In this document: in pieces, positions 1 through 8,500 of the stretch | How the letters are laid out: every line of letters begins with the position of its first letter | Position numbering within the stretch: the first letter of the stretch is position 1 | NCBI GenBank assembly: GCA_963649295.1 | Contig: CAVJHK010000039.1 | Span: 1 to 16,995, forward strand | DNA: 16,995 nt | Source: RGIG3528 sp963649295 | GTDB taxonomy: Bacteria > Bacillota > Clostridia > Lachnospirales > Lachnospiraceae | Reading direction: 5' to 3' | Notes under the pieces: generated by a model | Database searches by the model: none | Seen by the model: the letters and a program-made list of their open reading frames with translations, nothing else | Told to the model about the DNA's origin: nothing | Translations under genes and position numbers: made by a program

Positions 1-286
1 GATTTGCTCTGATAAAATCCCGGTAAAGTGACGCAATATGCCGGTCAAAGCTTGTATATCCGTGCTCCGAAAAACCGTCAAATATCGTGCTTACGTATTC
101 GGTAAAGGCAAGCCCCCCGGACCCCGTTCCCATTACGGTATATTCATAAGCCGCCCGCCCAAAAAAAGCGACCGGTGTGTCAGATTTTAGCGGCAAAAAG
201 CCGTTGTAGTTGCGGAGCAAAACACACGAATCTGCCGCAGCCTGCCTACATAACGCTTTAAATTTTTGTTTGTTTTCGGGTGTCAT
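1..286 (-). CDS. GH3 family beta-glucosidase-like protein, N-terminal part (runs off the left edge)
   Basis: Reads from ATG at 286 to the left edge without a stop (95 codons). A strong RBS (GGAGG, 5 nt before the ATG) fixes the start. Near residues 20-34 the protein reads SCVLLRNYNGFLPLK, and near residues 40-58 it has a hydrophobic strand, FGR, and GTGSGG. These resemble the start of the C-terminal alpha/beta domain of GH3 glycosidases (a VLLKN...LPL segment, then a GxGSG loop). Here the segment sits at the very N-terminus. That fits the reversed-domain GH3 enzymes known from rumen and gut Firmicutes, in which the domain carrying the nucleophile follows. The likely role is hydrolysis of beta-linked gluco-oligosaccharides. 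No signal peptide is visible, so it is probably cytoplasmic. The catalytic part lies outside the window, so substrate and activity cannot be judged. Confidence 0.72.
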   Translation of the reverse strand, partial: MTPENKQKFKALCRQAAADSCVLLRNYNGFLPLKSDTPVAFFGRAAYEYTVMGTGSGGLAFTEYVSTIFDGFSEHGYTSFDRHIASLYRDFIRAN

Positions 287-331
287 AAAAACCTCCGGTT
301 TTAAAAAAAATCATACATAAGTTCAAATCAT

Positions 332-357
332 CAAAATTCCGCTTATACAGAATTTTG
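332..357. promoter_or_regulatory. Dyad upstream of the GH3 gene
   Basis: CAAAATTC (332-339) and GAATTTTG (350-357) form a perfect 8-bp inverted repeat with a 10-nt spacer, about 50 bp before the GH3 start. On the minus strand the spacer contains TATAAG, a possible -10 element, but no good -35 is evident. No U-run follows on the minus strand, so a terminator is unlikely. An operator for the GH3 gene is a reasonable inference. Confidence 0.35.
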
Positions 358-467
358 TGTCATATGCAGAGCCTTTTGAACTCTGTGTCATATGCAGGGC
401 CTTTTGAACTCTGTGTCATATGCAGTGCCTTTTGAACTCTGTGTCATATGCAGTGCCTTTTGAACCA
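356..467. repeat. Four tandem copies of a 28-bp repeat
   Basis: Units lie at 356-383, 384-411, 412-439 and 440-467. Each begins TGTGTCATATGCAG, then a variable base (A, G, T, T), then GCCTTTTGAAC; the last unit ends differently (CCA instead of CTC). A fragment of a fifth copy follows from 468. Each unit carries the palindrome CATATG. The period is not a multiple of three, and no convincing gene overlaps it. The array occupies the 310-bp divergent intergenic region between the GH3 gene and pdxK. It could be a multi-site operator or simple slippage; the sequence does not decide. Confidence 0.9.
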
Positions 468-538
468 TGTATCATTTTATCATATTTTTTGCCATCATCA
501 ACATTTGAGTTAACTTGAGTTTTACTTTTATTGACATA

Positions 539-566
539 TTGAATTTTTTTGGTGATTTTATATAAT
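539..566 (+). promoter_or_regulatory. Probable sigma-A promoter for pdxK
   Basis: A perfect -10 TATAAT lies at 561-566, preceded by TTGAAT at 539-544 with a 16-nt spacer. A better -35 match, TTGACA at 531-536, is 24 nt from the -10, which is too far. The start of transcription would be near 573, leaving a leader of about 24 nt before the ATG at 597. The AT-rich sequence upstream includes a direct repeat of TTGAGTT (505-511 and 515-521). Confidence 0.6.
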
Positions 567-596
567 AATATTAATTTTACCCGGCAGGAGAAGCAT

Positions 597-1775
597 ATGT
601 CCGATAACAAATCAAAGACAAAAAATATACAAAATATAAACAATATATCAGGTGAGCCCGCCGCCCAAAAGCGCCTTGTTCTCATAAATGATTTTACGGG
701 ATTTGGGAGATGTGCCTTGACGGTATCGCTTCCCATAGTTTCCGCTTTTGGAATACAGGGTGTGCCCGTGCCGACAGCCGTACTTTCAAATCACCTCGGA
801 TTTAAGTCGTATTTTTATGAGGATTTTTCGGACAGGCTACACACATATCTTGATAGCCTTAATGCACTTTCATTTTCTTTTGACGGAATATATACGGGGT
901 ATCTGGGGAATCATAAAAACGCTGAAACAGTAATCAAATTTATAAATAATACCAAACATACCGAAAACACAATCGAATCCGTAAACAAAATCACATACGC
1001 GGGAAATACAATCGATTCCGTAAACAAAATCACACACGCGGGGAATACAATCGATTTCGCAAACAAAATCACACACGCGGCGAACAAAATCAAATCCGAG
1101 ACTAACCGGGGGCATGCGGAACCCCAAGTTGCGGTACCCAACCTAAATCCCCCTCTCATCATAACAGACCCCGTTATGGGGGACAACGGGCGCCCATATT
1201 CAACACATACGGATGAATTGCTTGACGGCATCACACGGCTTGTGAGAATTTCTGATATTATAATACCCAATCTTACAGAAGCCTGTATGCTGACAGGGAC
1301 AGAATATTCGGAGGATTTGGGTGACGACGCATTATACAAAATCGCGGATAAATTAATGTCACTTATGATAAAAAATTCGGGCACCAAAGACCCCCGTGCC
1401 TGTTTGACTTACTCAAAATCAGATAGCAAGCATCTTGTTTACGGAAATCATGTTAACACAGCTTCCACTCGCTCGCGTCCCAAACGGCTCGTAATCACCG
1501 GGATGCCGTACAAGGATTCGATCGGGAATCTGGTTTATGAAGAAAATAATATCCCACAGATATTCAAATCAAAAATCACCGGATCCCCTCGTCCGGGAAC
1601 CGGTGATATATTTGCTTCGGTATTGTCGTCATGCTTGCTCATGGAGCGGGATTTTGCGGCGTCGGTATGCGATGCCGCGGATTTTGTGGCTGAATGCATC
1701 GGTGAATCCGAGCGCCTAAATATTCCGCCGTTATACGGTGTATGTTTTGAGAGGATATTAAGTAAGCTTTTTTAG
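597..1775 (+). CDS. pdxK: Pyridoxal/pyridoxamine kinase with internal repeat insertion
   Basis: A 392-residue ribokinase-fold kinase that should phosphorylate pyridoxal, pyridoxine or pyridoxamine to the 5'-phosphate in vitamin B6 salvage. The N-terminal strand reads LINDFTGFGRCALT (about 29-42), then PVPTAVLSNH, GIYTGYLG, DPVMGDNG (191-198), IIPNLTEA and the anion-hole/catalytic GTGD (334-337, Asp337). I start it at ATG 597 because AGGAG lies just upstream; an in-frame ATG at 549 lacks a good RBS and overlaps the promoter. Family members are usually about 280-300 residues. The excess here is an N-terminal tail of about 20 residues, an insert of roughly 55 residues before DPVMGD made of 13-residue repeats (from residue 124), and a second insert of about 30 residues before RPKRLVITGMP. 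All core motifs are intact, so the enzyme is probably active. The gene converges on the membrane-protein gene, with 31 bp between the stops. Confidence 0.85.
   Translation: MSDNKSKTKNIQNINNISGEPAAQKRLVLINDFTGFGRCALTVSLPIVSAFGIQGVPVPTAVLSNHLGFKSYFYEDFSDRLHTYLDSLNALSFSFDGIYTGYLGNHKNAETVIKFINNTKHTENTIESVNKITYAGNTIDSVNKITHAGNTIDFANKITHAANKIKSETNRGHAEPQVAVPNLNPPLIITDPVMGDNGRPYSTHTDELLDGITRLVRISDIIIPNLTEACMLTGTEYSEDLGDDALYKIADKLMSLMIKNSGTKDPRACLTYSKSDSKHLVYGNHVNTASTRSRPKRLVITGMPYKDSIGNLVYEENNIPQIFKSKITGSPRPGTGDIFASVLSSCLLMERDFAASVCDAADFVAECIGESERLNIPPLYGVCFERILSKLF
966..1121 (+). repeat. 39-bp tandem repeat inside pdxK (three good copies plus a decayed fourth)
   Basis: Copies at 966-1004, 1005-1043 and 1044-1082 encode NTIESVNKITYAG, NTIDSVNKITHAG and NTIDFANKITHAA. 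A diverged copy at 1083-1121 encodes NKIKSETNRGHAE. The 39 residue-coding bases before 966 (TVIKFINNTKHTE) match weakly at I, N and H, which suggests the array grew from the kinase's own helix. The period is a multiple of three, so the reading frame is kept. Confidence 0.9.
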
Positions 1776-1806
1776 CTTAAATAAACCCCTTCATCCCCGT
1801 AAAAAT

Positions 1807-3585
1807 TTATTCTTCAGCTATTCTCTTATTTACCACAATTCCGAGCCCGAGTATCGTATAAAATACAGGGCCCGTCGACACCATCGACGAGTTTGAGACG
1901 CCTGCCATGAGAAACAAAAGAACACCTGCCATAAGTCCGAGTCCGAGATAAAAAATCCCGGACTTTTTTTGTTTCATAAAATAGAGCTTGATCGAATCGA
2001 CAAAGTACTTTATATAAAATGCCACAAAAAGCACCAAAGCCACAAAGCCCTCGCATATCCAGGTCTGGAAATAATAGGAATGCGCGGTAAGGAACAAAAC
2101 CTGCCAGTTGCCGTCATTCAGGCGGTCGGCATAGTCGATGCCGGAGCCGTATACTGCCATCGGAAAATTGTCGGGGCCGGCGCCGAGCAGCATATAATTC
2201 ACAAGCTGAGGCATTGTGATTCCCCAGATATAACCGCGGTTTGAAATAAGCGCGCCGTAGCCCGTAAGCGCATTCGGCCGCACAAAGCTCTCGACATAAT
2301 AGTTGCTCGGCGCAACAAGGAGATAGTCGCCTGTCGATGTATAAAGACAAAAAGCCACCGTATAGTCCGGGAATGCAATTCCCATCAAAAGATTGGTCTC
2401 TGAATCAAAATCAAATCTAATCGGAAGCTCTTCGCCGCTTAAGAGCGTAATTGTGCCCGTATAGTCGGATGAAACGGATGTGGTTAGGCTTTCGCCGTTT
2501 TCTGTCACCTCAAGCGTAAATCCGACTACCAAATATTCAAGATAGATATTTAATTCGTTTCCCTTGTATTTTAATTTGATCGAATCGCCCGTCGTGTCGA
2601 TTTCGGTAAGGTCATAGGACTTACGTGTAAGACCGAGCGCGGATTTGAAGCTGTTCAGATATGACCACTTGGTTGTGATTCCCGTAATTACTCCCGCAAG
2701 GATAATTATAATCCCGGCGGCACAAAGCATTTTTTTGTATTTTTTTAGGACATTAAAACGGAAAATGAGACATACAAGCACAACAAAAGCAAGAAACACC
2801 ATAGACGCATCCGACTTTGTCCCGATAAGGAAAACAAGCAGCAATATACAATCCGCACCTGCAAAAATACGGACGGATTTTTTGAAATCCGACAATATAA
2901 CCGCAAAGCATACAAGGAACATCATTGCGGCATAGACACCCGCATAGTTTGAGTTGCCGAAGGTGGAATTTACGGAGCTTGCTTCCTTTGACAAGGTATA
3001 TCCAAGCTCCCTTGCATAAGGTGACACAAGGATACCTGTAAGAAAATCAAGCGACAATAAATTAATTCCAAAGATCTGGAATATTCCGATCACGGAGGCT
3101 GCGGCACTGCCCACAAGAAAAGCACGGACAACTGCCAGTATATCCTTATCGGACTTTATATTTAGATAAATAAAAAGAGGTAAAAGCGCATATCCTATAA
3201 CAACAAGCATAGGCTCTGTCTGTTCGGGAGCACCGTTAAGTGCCGCCGTACGATTAATTGCAAATATGGTCGAAAGCACGGTAAAAATAATTGTGGCAAG
3301 TATCAGCCAAAATTTTTTGAGGATTTTTGTACGTTCGTCAGACCTGATTGTGATGAAGCTAAGAATAATGCTCAAAAGCATATAGACCGTAATAACCGAA
3401 AAAACCTGCATCTTAAATTCTATGGCAGTGTCCGCATAATACTCTTCCGCATAAAACCAGGGATACTCAAGATAAAGCGACTCTGTGTGGACATAGCAAT
3501 AGGTAAGTAACGGCATAATCGCCGCAACAAAAAGTATTATGAGTCTGTTAAACGAAAAATCGATTTTTTTGATGGCATTAAGCAT
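1807..3585 (-). CDS. O-antigen ligase/polymerase-like (Wzy_C family) membrane protein
   Basis: 592 residues with about 11-12 hydrophobic segments (e.g. near 14-32, 61-80, 92-110, 125-142, 152-174, 213-232, 239-256, 260-277, 286-304, 513-530, 543-563, 571-585). Family hallmarks are FGNSNYAGVYAAMM (209-222), NRGYIWG (449-455), LLGAGPDNFP (466-475) and AHSYYFQTW (501-509), the usual loop with a conserved His. Proteins of this family ligate or polymerise undecaprenyl-linked glycans on the outer face of the membrane. Between the segments ending near 304 and the NRG loop lies a stretch of about 130 mostly polar, strand-rich residues (310-440), presumably extracytoplasmic and longer than I expect for the family. 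In this organism the product may be a wall polysaccharide or a glycan attached to a surface protein; the adjacent secreted Ig-like genes make the latter plausible but unproven. The RBS is weak (GAGG, about 11 nt before the ATG). The gene follows a hairpin terminator. Confidence 0.75.
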   Translation of the reverse strand: MLNAIKKIDFSFNRLIILFVAAIMPLLTYCYVHTESLYLEYPWFYAEEYYADTAIEFKMQVFSVITVYMLLSIILSFITIRSDERTKILKKFWLILATIIFTVLSTIFAINRTAALNGAPEQTEPMLVVIGYALLPLFIYLNIKSDKDILAVVRAFLVGSAAASVIGIFQIFGINLLSLDFLTGILVSPYARELGYTLSKEASSVNSTFGNSNYAGVYAAMMFLVCFAVILSDFKKSVRIFAGADCILLLVFLIGTKSDASMVFLAFVVLVCLIFRFNVLKKYKKMLCAAGIIIILAGVITGITTKWSYLNSFKSALGLTRKSYDLTEIDTTGDSIKLKYKGNELNIYLEYLVVGFTLEVTENGESLTTSVSSDYTGTITLLSGEELPIRFDFDSETNLLMGIAFPDYTVAFCLYTSTGDYLLVAPSNYYVESFVRPNALTGYGALISNRGYIWGITMPQLVNYMLLGAGPDNFPMAVYGSGIDYADRLNDGNWQVLFLTAHSYYFQTWICEGFVALVLFVAFYIKYFVDSIKLYFMKQKKSGIFYLGLGLMAGVLLFLMAGVSNSSMVSTGPVFYTILGLGIVVNKRIAEE

Positions 3586-3623
3586 TTTTTTGTAAACCTC
3601 GGGTTTGTTGTTATGTATGATAA

Positions 3624-3659
3624 ATTCAGTAAATTCGGTACATTCAGTAATTTCAGTGA
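3624..3659. repeat. Four 9-bp tandem repeats upstream of the ligase-like gene
   Basis: ATTCAGTAA, ATTCGGTAC, ATTCAGTAA and TTTCAGTGA follow one another without a gap, directly beside a hairpin and about 40 bp before the ligase-like ATG. No promoter is recognisable inside them. Confidence 0.8.
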
Positions 3660-3687
3660 AAAGAGGAGAGGTGAACCTCTCCTCTTT
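3660..3687 (-). terminator. Rho-independent terminator after the 591-residue Ig-like gene
   Basis: A perfect 12-bp stem (AAAGAGGAGAGG / CCTCTCCTCTTT) with a 4-nt loop, 25 bp past the stop at 3713. Its 3' arm ends in T residues, giving TTTT on the minus strand. The symmetric A/T ends could also let it work on the plus strand, but no plus-strand gene reads into it. Confidence 0.75.
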
Positions 3688-3712
3688 AATTTTAAGCTGT
3701 CCGGTTAATTAA

Positions 3713-5488
3713 TCAGTAAACCGTGAAAACCAAAACATCTTCTATCTGTCTGTAGGTTGTATAAGTGCCGTCAGATTCCCTGTATTTATAATCATATGTA
3801 ATATCAAAATAATAGCTGTCACGCGCCGTGCCCGTCAAGTCAATCGTAACCGTGCCTCCGTTACGCGTGGAATTAAGCTGTCTGGTTATAGTTCCTGCCC
3901 CCGACGATGGCTTAAAGAGAAGCTTGTTGTTTTCTGCCGACTTGATTATATAATCCTCGCCGTATTGATCCTTGAACGTAAAGGTGGCAGAAGCCTTGCA
4001 GCTTTCCGACGACTGTGCGGCGCTAAACGAATATTCCTCAAAATCTATTGAAGACAGGCGCGGAGACTCGGTAACCTTGATCGCAATCTGACCTATAATC
4101 TGTGCGTTGGACGTAAGAACGGTCTTGCCGGTTTCGAGAAGCCAGATGTTGACCGTAATGTCACCCTCGTCATAGGCGGTAAGCTTGCCGTCACGTGTGA
4201 GCGAAGCTATGTTTGAGCCTCCGTCAAGCTCATAATAAAAACGATATGTTGACGCAAGCCTTTTTATATCGGATGAGTTATTGTAGGCATTGTAGTTGCC
4301 GGAATATTTGTTGCCGTCACTTGCTTCAAAATAGAACAAAACGTATTGTGTGGTGGTGGCAGGCATTTTGCCTGTCCATGAGTCACTGTCGGTCCAGACG
4401 ATGTCGTCGCCCGTCTTTGAAGTAACGACAATGCCTTTTACGACATCACCGAGCTCGGGATAAACATATTCCTCCGGAATAACCGTGCAGGTGTTTGAGG
4501 TGATAGGGGATAGTGTCTTTTCGGTCGGAGTGAATGTGGCGGACATCTCAATCTGCTGACTAAGTCCGGTAAACCGCACAACGCCCGTTTCGGCATTTGT
4601 AAGTGTCCCTGTGCCGGAAAGCTTTGAAAATTTAACCTTGCCCGTGACACCTTGGGCAAGTGTTATTTTATTACTGTCACGCGTATAGCCGATTATGATT
4701 CTGTTGGAATCATAAAGGACAAATTCAGGTGCCGAGTCACAATAGCCGAGCGACCTGGTGCCCGTGATGTCACGTCCGCCCTTTGATGACATATAGGCGC
4801 CGCCATAGGTTAAGTCACATGCAGAGACTTCTGTATTCCAGCTCACGGTAATCATCTCGCCCGCATCATCAAGGCCTTCTGCCTTAAAAAGATAGTTCTG
4901 ATTGTTTTGGTATGTTCCGTCTATGTTAATTTGTGTATTGTTTTCTGAGTCAATCGAAGCTTTGACCGAAAGATTCGATGTATATGTTCCAAAGGAATAA
5001 ATCCTTATTCGCTGAACCGTTATACCTTTTTTGAGCGCGGCTTTTGCCTCTTCGCTCGTGGGATAATTGATCACCACCCTGTCAAAGCCGGTCTGGTAAA
5101 TTCCGGTTATTTTGTCTTCGTTAACCGTAACCGTGACAGAGCCCTCATAGCTTGTCTTGGTTTTTGAAACGGTAACCGTCATGCTGATGGTGGCTGTGCC
5201 GGGACCAACTGCCATGATCTCACCGTTTTTGGATACGGACACAACGCCCGAATCTGATGTCTTCCAAAAAACGGACTTATAGTCCACCTTGTAGCGATAA
5301 CCCGTAGCCCCATAAAAATTGAGGTCATGTGTGTCTCCCACGTTCATTTCGTAGGAAGAGACAACATTATCTTTTGATTCTCCGATCGAGACACGTCCGC
5401 GTGCGGCATGTGCATCAATCGCCGGGCTAAAAAACACCACCGCAAAAAAAACAGAAATATATAAAATTATCTTTGATTTTATTTTCAT
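3713..5488 (-). CDS. Secreted Ig-like (BIG2) protein, shorter paralogue of the upstream surface protein
   Basis: 591 residues. Residues 1-29 are a clear signal peptide (basic start, hydrophobic core, AHA-A cleavage region). Residues about 35-125 form a BIG2-type Ig-like domain: GDTHDLNFYGATGYRY, WKTSDSGVVSVSKNGEI and GTATISMTVTV. The rest aligns by eye with the first half of the 1224-residue protein encoded just upstream. Shared landmarks in the same order are DLTYGGAY/DLSYGTVY, YVYPELG/YVEPSLG and FKDQYGEDY/ITDQYGEKF. It therefore arose by duplication and lacks the larger protein's C-terminal half. No LPXTG motif, SLH domain or C-terminal membrane anchor is visible, so how it is held at the surface is unknown. 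The start ATG (GGAG 9 nt upstream) lies only about 20 nt after the U-run of a strong terminator, so expression probably depends on read-through. The function is not recognised; it may be an accessory wall or S-layer-associated protein. Confidence 0.8.
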   Translation of the reverse strand: MKIKSKIILYISVFFAVVFFSPAIDAHAARGRVSIGESKDNVVSSYEMNVGDTHDLNFYGATGYRYKVDYKSVFWKTSDSGVVSVSKNGEIMAVGPGTATISMTVTVSKTKTSYEGSVTVTVNEDKITGIYQTGFDRVVINYPTSEEAKAALKKGITVQRIRIYSFGTYTSNLSVKASIDSENNTQINIDGTYQNNQNYLFKAEGLDDAGEMITVSWNTEVSACDLTYGGAYMSSKGGRDITGTRSLGYCDSAPEFVLYDSNRIIIGYTRDSNKITLAQGVTGKVKFSKLSGTGTLTNAETGVVRFTGLSQQIEMSATFTPTEKTLSPITSNTCTVIPEEYVYPELGDVVKGIVVTSKTGDDIVWTDSDSWTGKMPATTTQYVLFYFEASDGNKYSGNYNAYNNSSDIKRLASTYRFYYELDGGSNIASLTRDGKLTAYDEGDITVNIWLLETGKTVLTSNAQIIGQIAIKVTESPRLSSIDFEEYSFSAAQSSESCKASATFTFKDQYGEDYIIKSAENNKLLFKPSSGAGTITRQLNSTRNGGTVTIDLTGTARDSYYFDITYDYKYRESDGTYTTYRQIEDVLVFTVY

Positions 5489-5508
5489 GTGAAATTCTCC
5501 GCCCTTTT

Positions 5509-5536
5509 AAAAACGGGAGAGGCGAAGCCCCTCCCG
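5509..5536 (-). terminator. Strong Rho-independent terminator after the large Ig-like gene
   Basis: On the minus strand CGGGAGGGGC pairs with GCCTCTCCCG (10 bp, one G·U pair) around a 3-nt TTC loop and runs straight into TTTTT (5509-5513). It sits 28 bp after the stop at 5565 and about 20 bp before the next gene's ATG at 5488. It would limit read-through into the paralogue and set a ratio between the two proteins. Confidence 0.9.
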
Positions 5537-5564
5537 CATAAAACACTAAGTGCTTTTTTTTTAA

Positions 5565-8500
5565 TTATTGATAAATACCGCCTGTTACAAATTTGGCATT
5601 TACATCATAAGTACCTTCGTATATGAGCTTTGTGTTTTCAAAAGTAATCTTATAATCAATGTACTTGATGTAGATTGTCTTACCGTCAGCGCCTACAACA
5701 GCTTCGTAGTTGGTGATGGCGAGAGTAGCACCGGAAATATTCTTTATAACATTTTTGATTGTACCGACTTCCGTATCGATTGCCTTGCCGTCGTTGTTAG
5801 CATCAAACCAAGCATAGAAGGAATTAAAGATAGCACTTACAGCAGCATCCTTGGCCGTCGTAGCGTCGCCATAACCACTCTTATAGTCACCCGAATCTTT
5901 AGTCCAAGCAGCTTGAGTCTTGCCGTTGCTATCCAAATCAGATACAACCTTCTCGTTGTTGATCTTAAGCTTGTACTGCTGGATGTTTGTGAGACCCTTG
6001 ATGCCGCTTTCTACGGTAAATTCGGTATCTGCAATCCATACAAGTGAAGTATCGGATGTGTTAACATTATAAAGTGTAGCAGTATATGTGCCGTCAAGCA
6101 TCTGGGTTGAAAGAGCTGCTGCTTTCTCTTCCTTATCACCATTTTCATTCAATGTGTCAAATGTGTAAACCTTTGCATATGTACCCTGGGCTTCGCCGAC
6201 CAACTTGTAATCAGCTCCCACACCGTTAAAGAGCTCGTTAACGTATGTGAACGAAGGACAACGGTTTAAATCATGTGTCTTTGCACAGTCTTTGCCGTCA
6301 ACTGTTACGCAAGCGCCTGTTGATGAATCAGGTGTAGTATCGTGGTCAGAGTAAGTCTTAGCTGCAAGAACTGCAGCATTTGCAGTAGTTGATGCAACAA
6401 GAAGTTCTGCACCGCGTTCTTGTGCTTTTGTCCACAAATCGTTAAGTCCACCTGCTGCTTCAACACATGCAAACGGATTGAATGTAATTGTAACAGGTGT
6501 AGCACCCTTAAGCTGTGTACTAAGGTCTGATTCCTTGGCACCGATCTTGATCTGTGAGAGAATTTCGGTGGTACCTAAGAAGTAAACCTTGCCGGAAAGT
6601 GAAGTGTTGCCCTTGTTAACATCGGATAAGGTAGGATAAATTTGTTTTGCGACACCTTCTTGGTTAACTTTCTGATCAAGGCCTTGGGAAGAATCATTCA
6701 TCTTTGATGCAACAAGAACCTTGCCGTCCTTATCAAGGATAACAATACTCTTAGCATCCTTTGCAAAAGGCTTACCATTGTAGGTATTAGCGGCAAGCTT
6801 AGCAATCGTCGCTTCAAGTGTCGCTGTGCTAAAGAAGAGAGTGCCCTTCTGATAAGCATCATATTCAGCGCCCTTGTTAAGGATCGTTTTAACATCATCT
6901 ACATAGAAGAATTTGCGAAGGTCGTTCTGGTCATCGTAGAGGGTGATGAGTTTGCTATCAAGCAGTGATAATGCCTCATCTGTCGCTTTGTTCGAACTAT
7001 AGACACTAGTGTCCTTGTCAAGCGGTTTGACACTTTCATCCATAGGTGTTTTCCCGTCTGTACCTAACTTCTCCATATAAGCGTTCTTGCCATTACTACT
7101 CTTAACTGTCGAAGCAACATAAAGGATCTTTGCCGCAGCAGCTTCACCAAGATTTGATGCTGTTTTGATTTCAGTTCCCTTTGTCTCAGAAACAGCAACT
7201 CCGCTGCCATCTGTAATGATGACAAAATTCTTGCCCTTTGTTGCTTCATATGCATTCTTGCCTTCAGTGCTTGCATACCAGGTCTTGAGTGCATCAAGGT
7301 CATTGTCTGCAATAACCGCAAAATCTACATATTCATAAGCAAGACCGTCAATCGTCTTTACAGCCTTGATCGTTGTGCCGACATTTGCTGCAGCATATTT
7401 GTCCCAGAGGGATTTGTTGTTTATACCGGTTGTCTTTGTGATGATTTCATATCCGATATTGTCGCTACTCTTATCGATCTTTGTAACATTAACCGAGAAA
7501 TACTGTACCTCTTCGGGGTTCTTCTTGAGACGGATTATATAATCAAACGAACCGTCGGAAGTAGCTTCGCCCTTGTTGATATCCGCATATGTGATTGTGA
7601 CTTTACCTTCAGCCGAGGTGTCGCCGATCTTAATTCCGTCAGTAGCAAGTGTAGTTCCGTTGTCGGTGACTCTCAAAACTTCAACTTCGGATTTAAATTT
7701 TTCACCGTACTGGTCAGTGATCTTATAAGTAAGTGTACCTGTCTTGTAATCGTCGATATTGTGTCCGACTGTGCCGTCGAAATAGGAATCGCTTGTAATT
7801 TCAAGATTTGTTGCCTTTGCGGATTCACGTACCTCGATTTCGAGAACACCATAAAGTGTATCCGTTGCGGTATTTGCCTGTTTTCCTGCCATCTCATAGA
7901 GGCAAACTGTTTCGATACCATCGGAAAGTGCGATAACCTTATTGCCGTTCAGTGAAATTACTTTGCTATCCTCAGTCTCAAGTGCCAAATAGAATTTCCT
8001 GTCGGAATTCAATACTTTAATTTCACCTGAAGCATTACTGTACGCGGAAACACTCGAGTTTGCGTTAGATGTAACCTTGTGCTCGGTGCCGTCCGGATCG
8101 ATAACGGTAAAATAATAAGCAATATTGCCGGTATCTCCGACATTCAACGTACAATTATATACACCCTCATCGTATTTGACATTTTTGGGTGCCTTTTCTG
8201 TGGTGACAGTGATGGCTGTTACGAAGCCGCCGAGTGAAGGCTCAACATACTGTGTGGGATAGAATGTGCCGTCGGCATCAAGTGACTTTGTGCCACCTGC
8301 TGCGTCCTTCCAGGTGTAAGTAACTTTTACATAAGCCGAAGCGTTGACGCCCTTGAATGTAATCTTACCCTGTGAATCAACGGATGCCTGAACATTGGCG
8401 CTGTTGCTTCTTGTGTATGTGATCTTGCTGCCTGTCTTTGATGTGTCAACGGCAACACCTTCGACATCAAGAACCTTGACCGTAGGCTTTGCGATGGGAT

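Noticed and set aside
356..467. The 28-bp repeats as a CRISPR array
   Set aside because: The units are directly adjacent with no spacers, and no cas genes are present.
416..736. Minus-strand 106-codon frame across the pdxK promoter
   Set aside because: It has no family similarity, overlaps the promoter and start of pdxK, and runs through the 28-bp repeats.
911..1387. Minus-strand open frames opposite pdxK
   Set aside because: The plus-strand kinase has clear family motifs and an RBS; the opposite frames are low-complexity shadows created by the 39-bp repeat.
1763..1779. TAAGCT/AGCTTA hairpin at the pdxK stop as a terminator
   Set aside because: The stem is only 6 bp and AT-rich, and no U-run follows on the plus strand.
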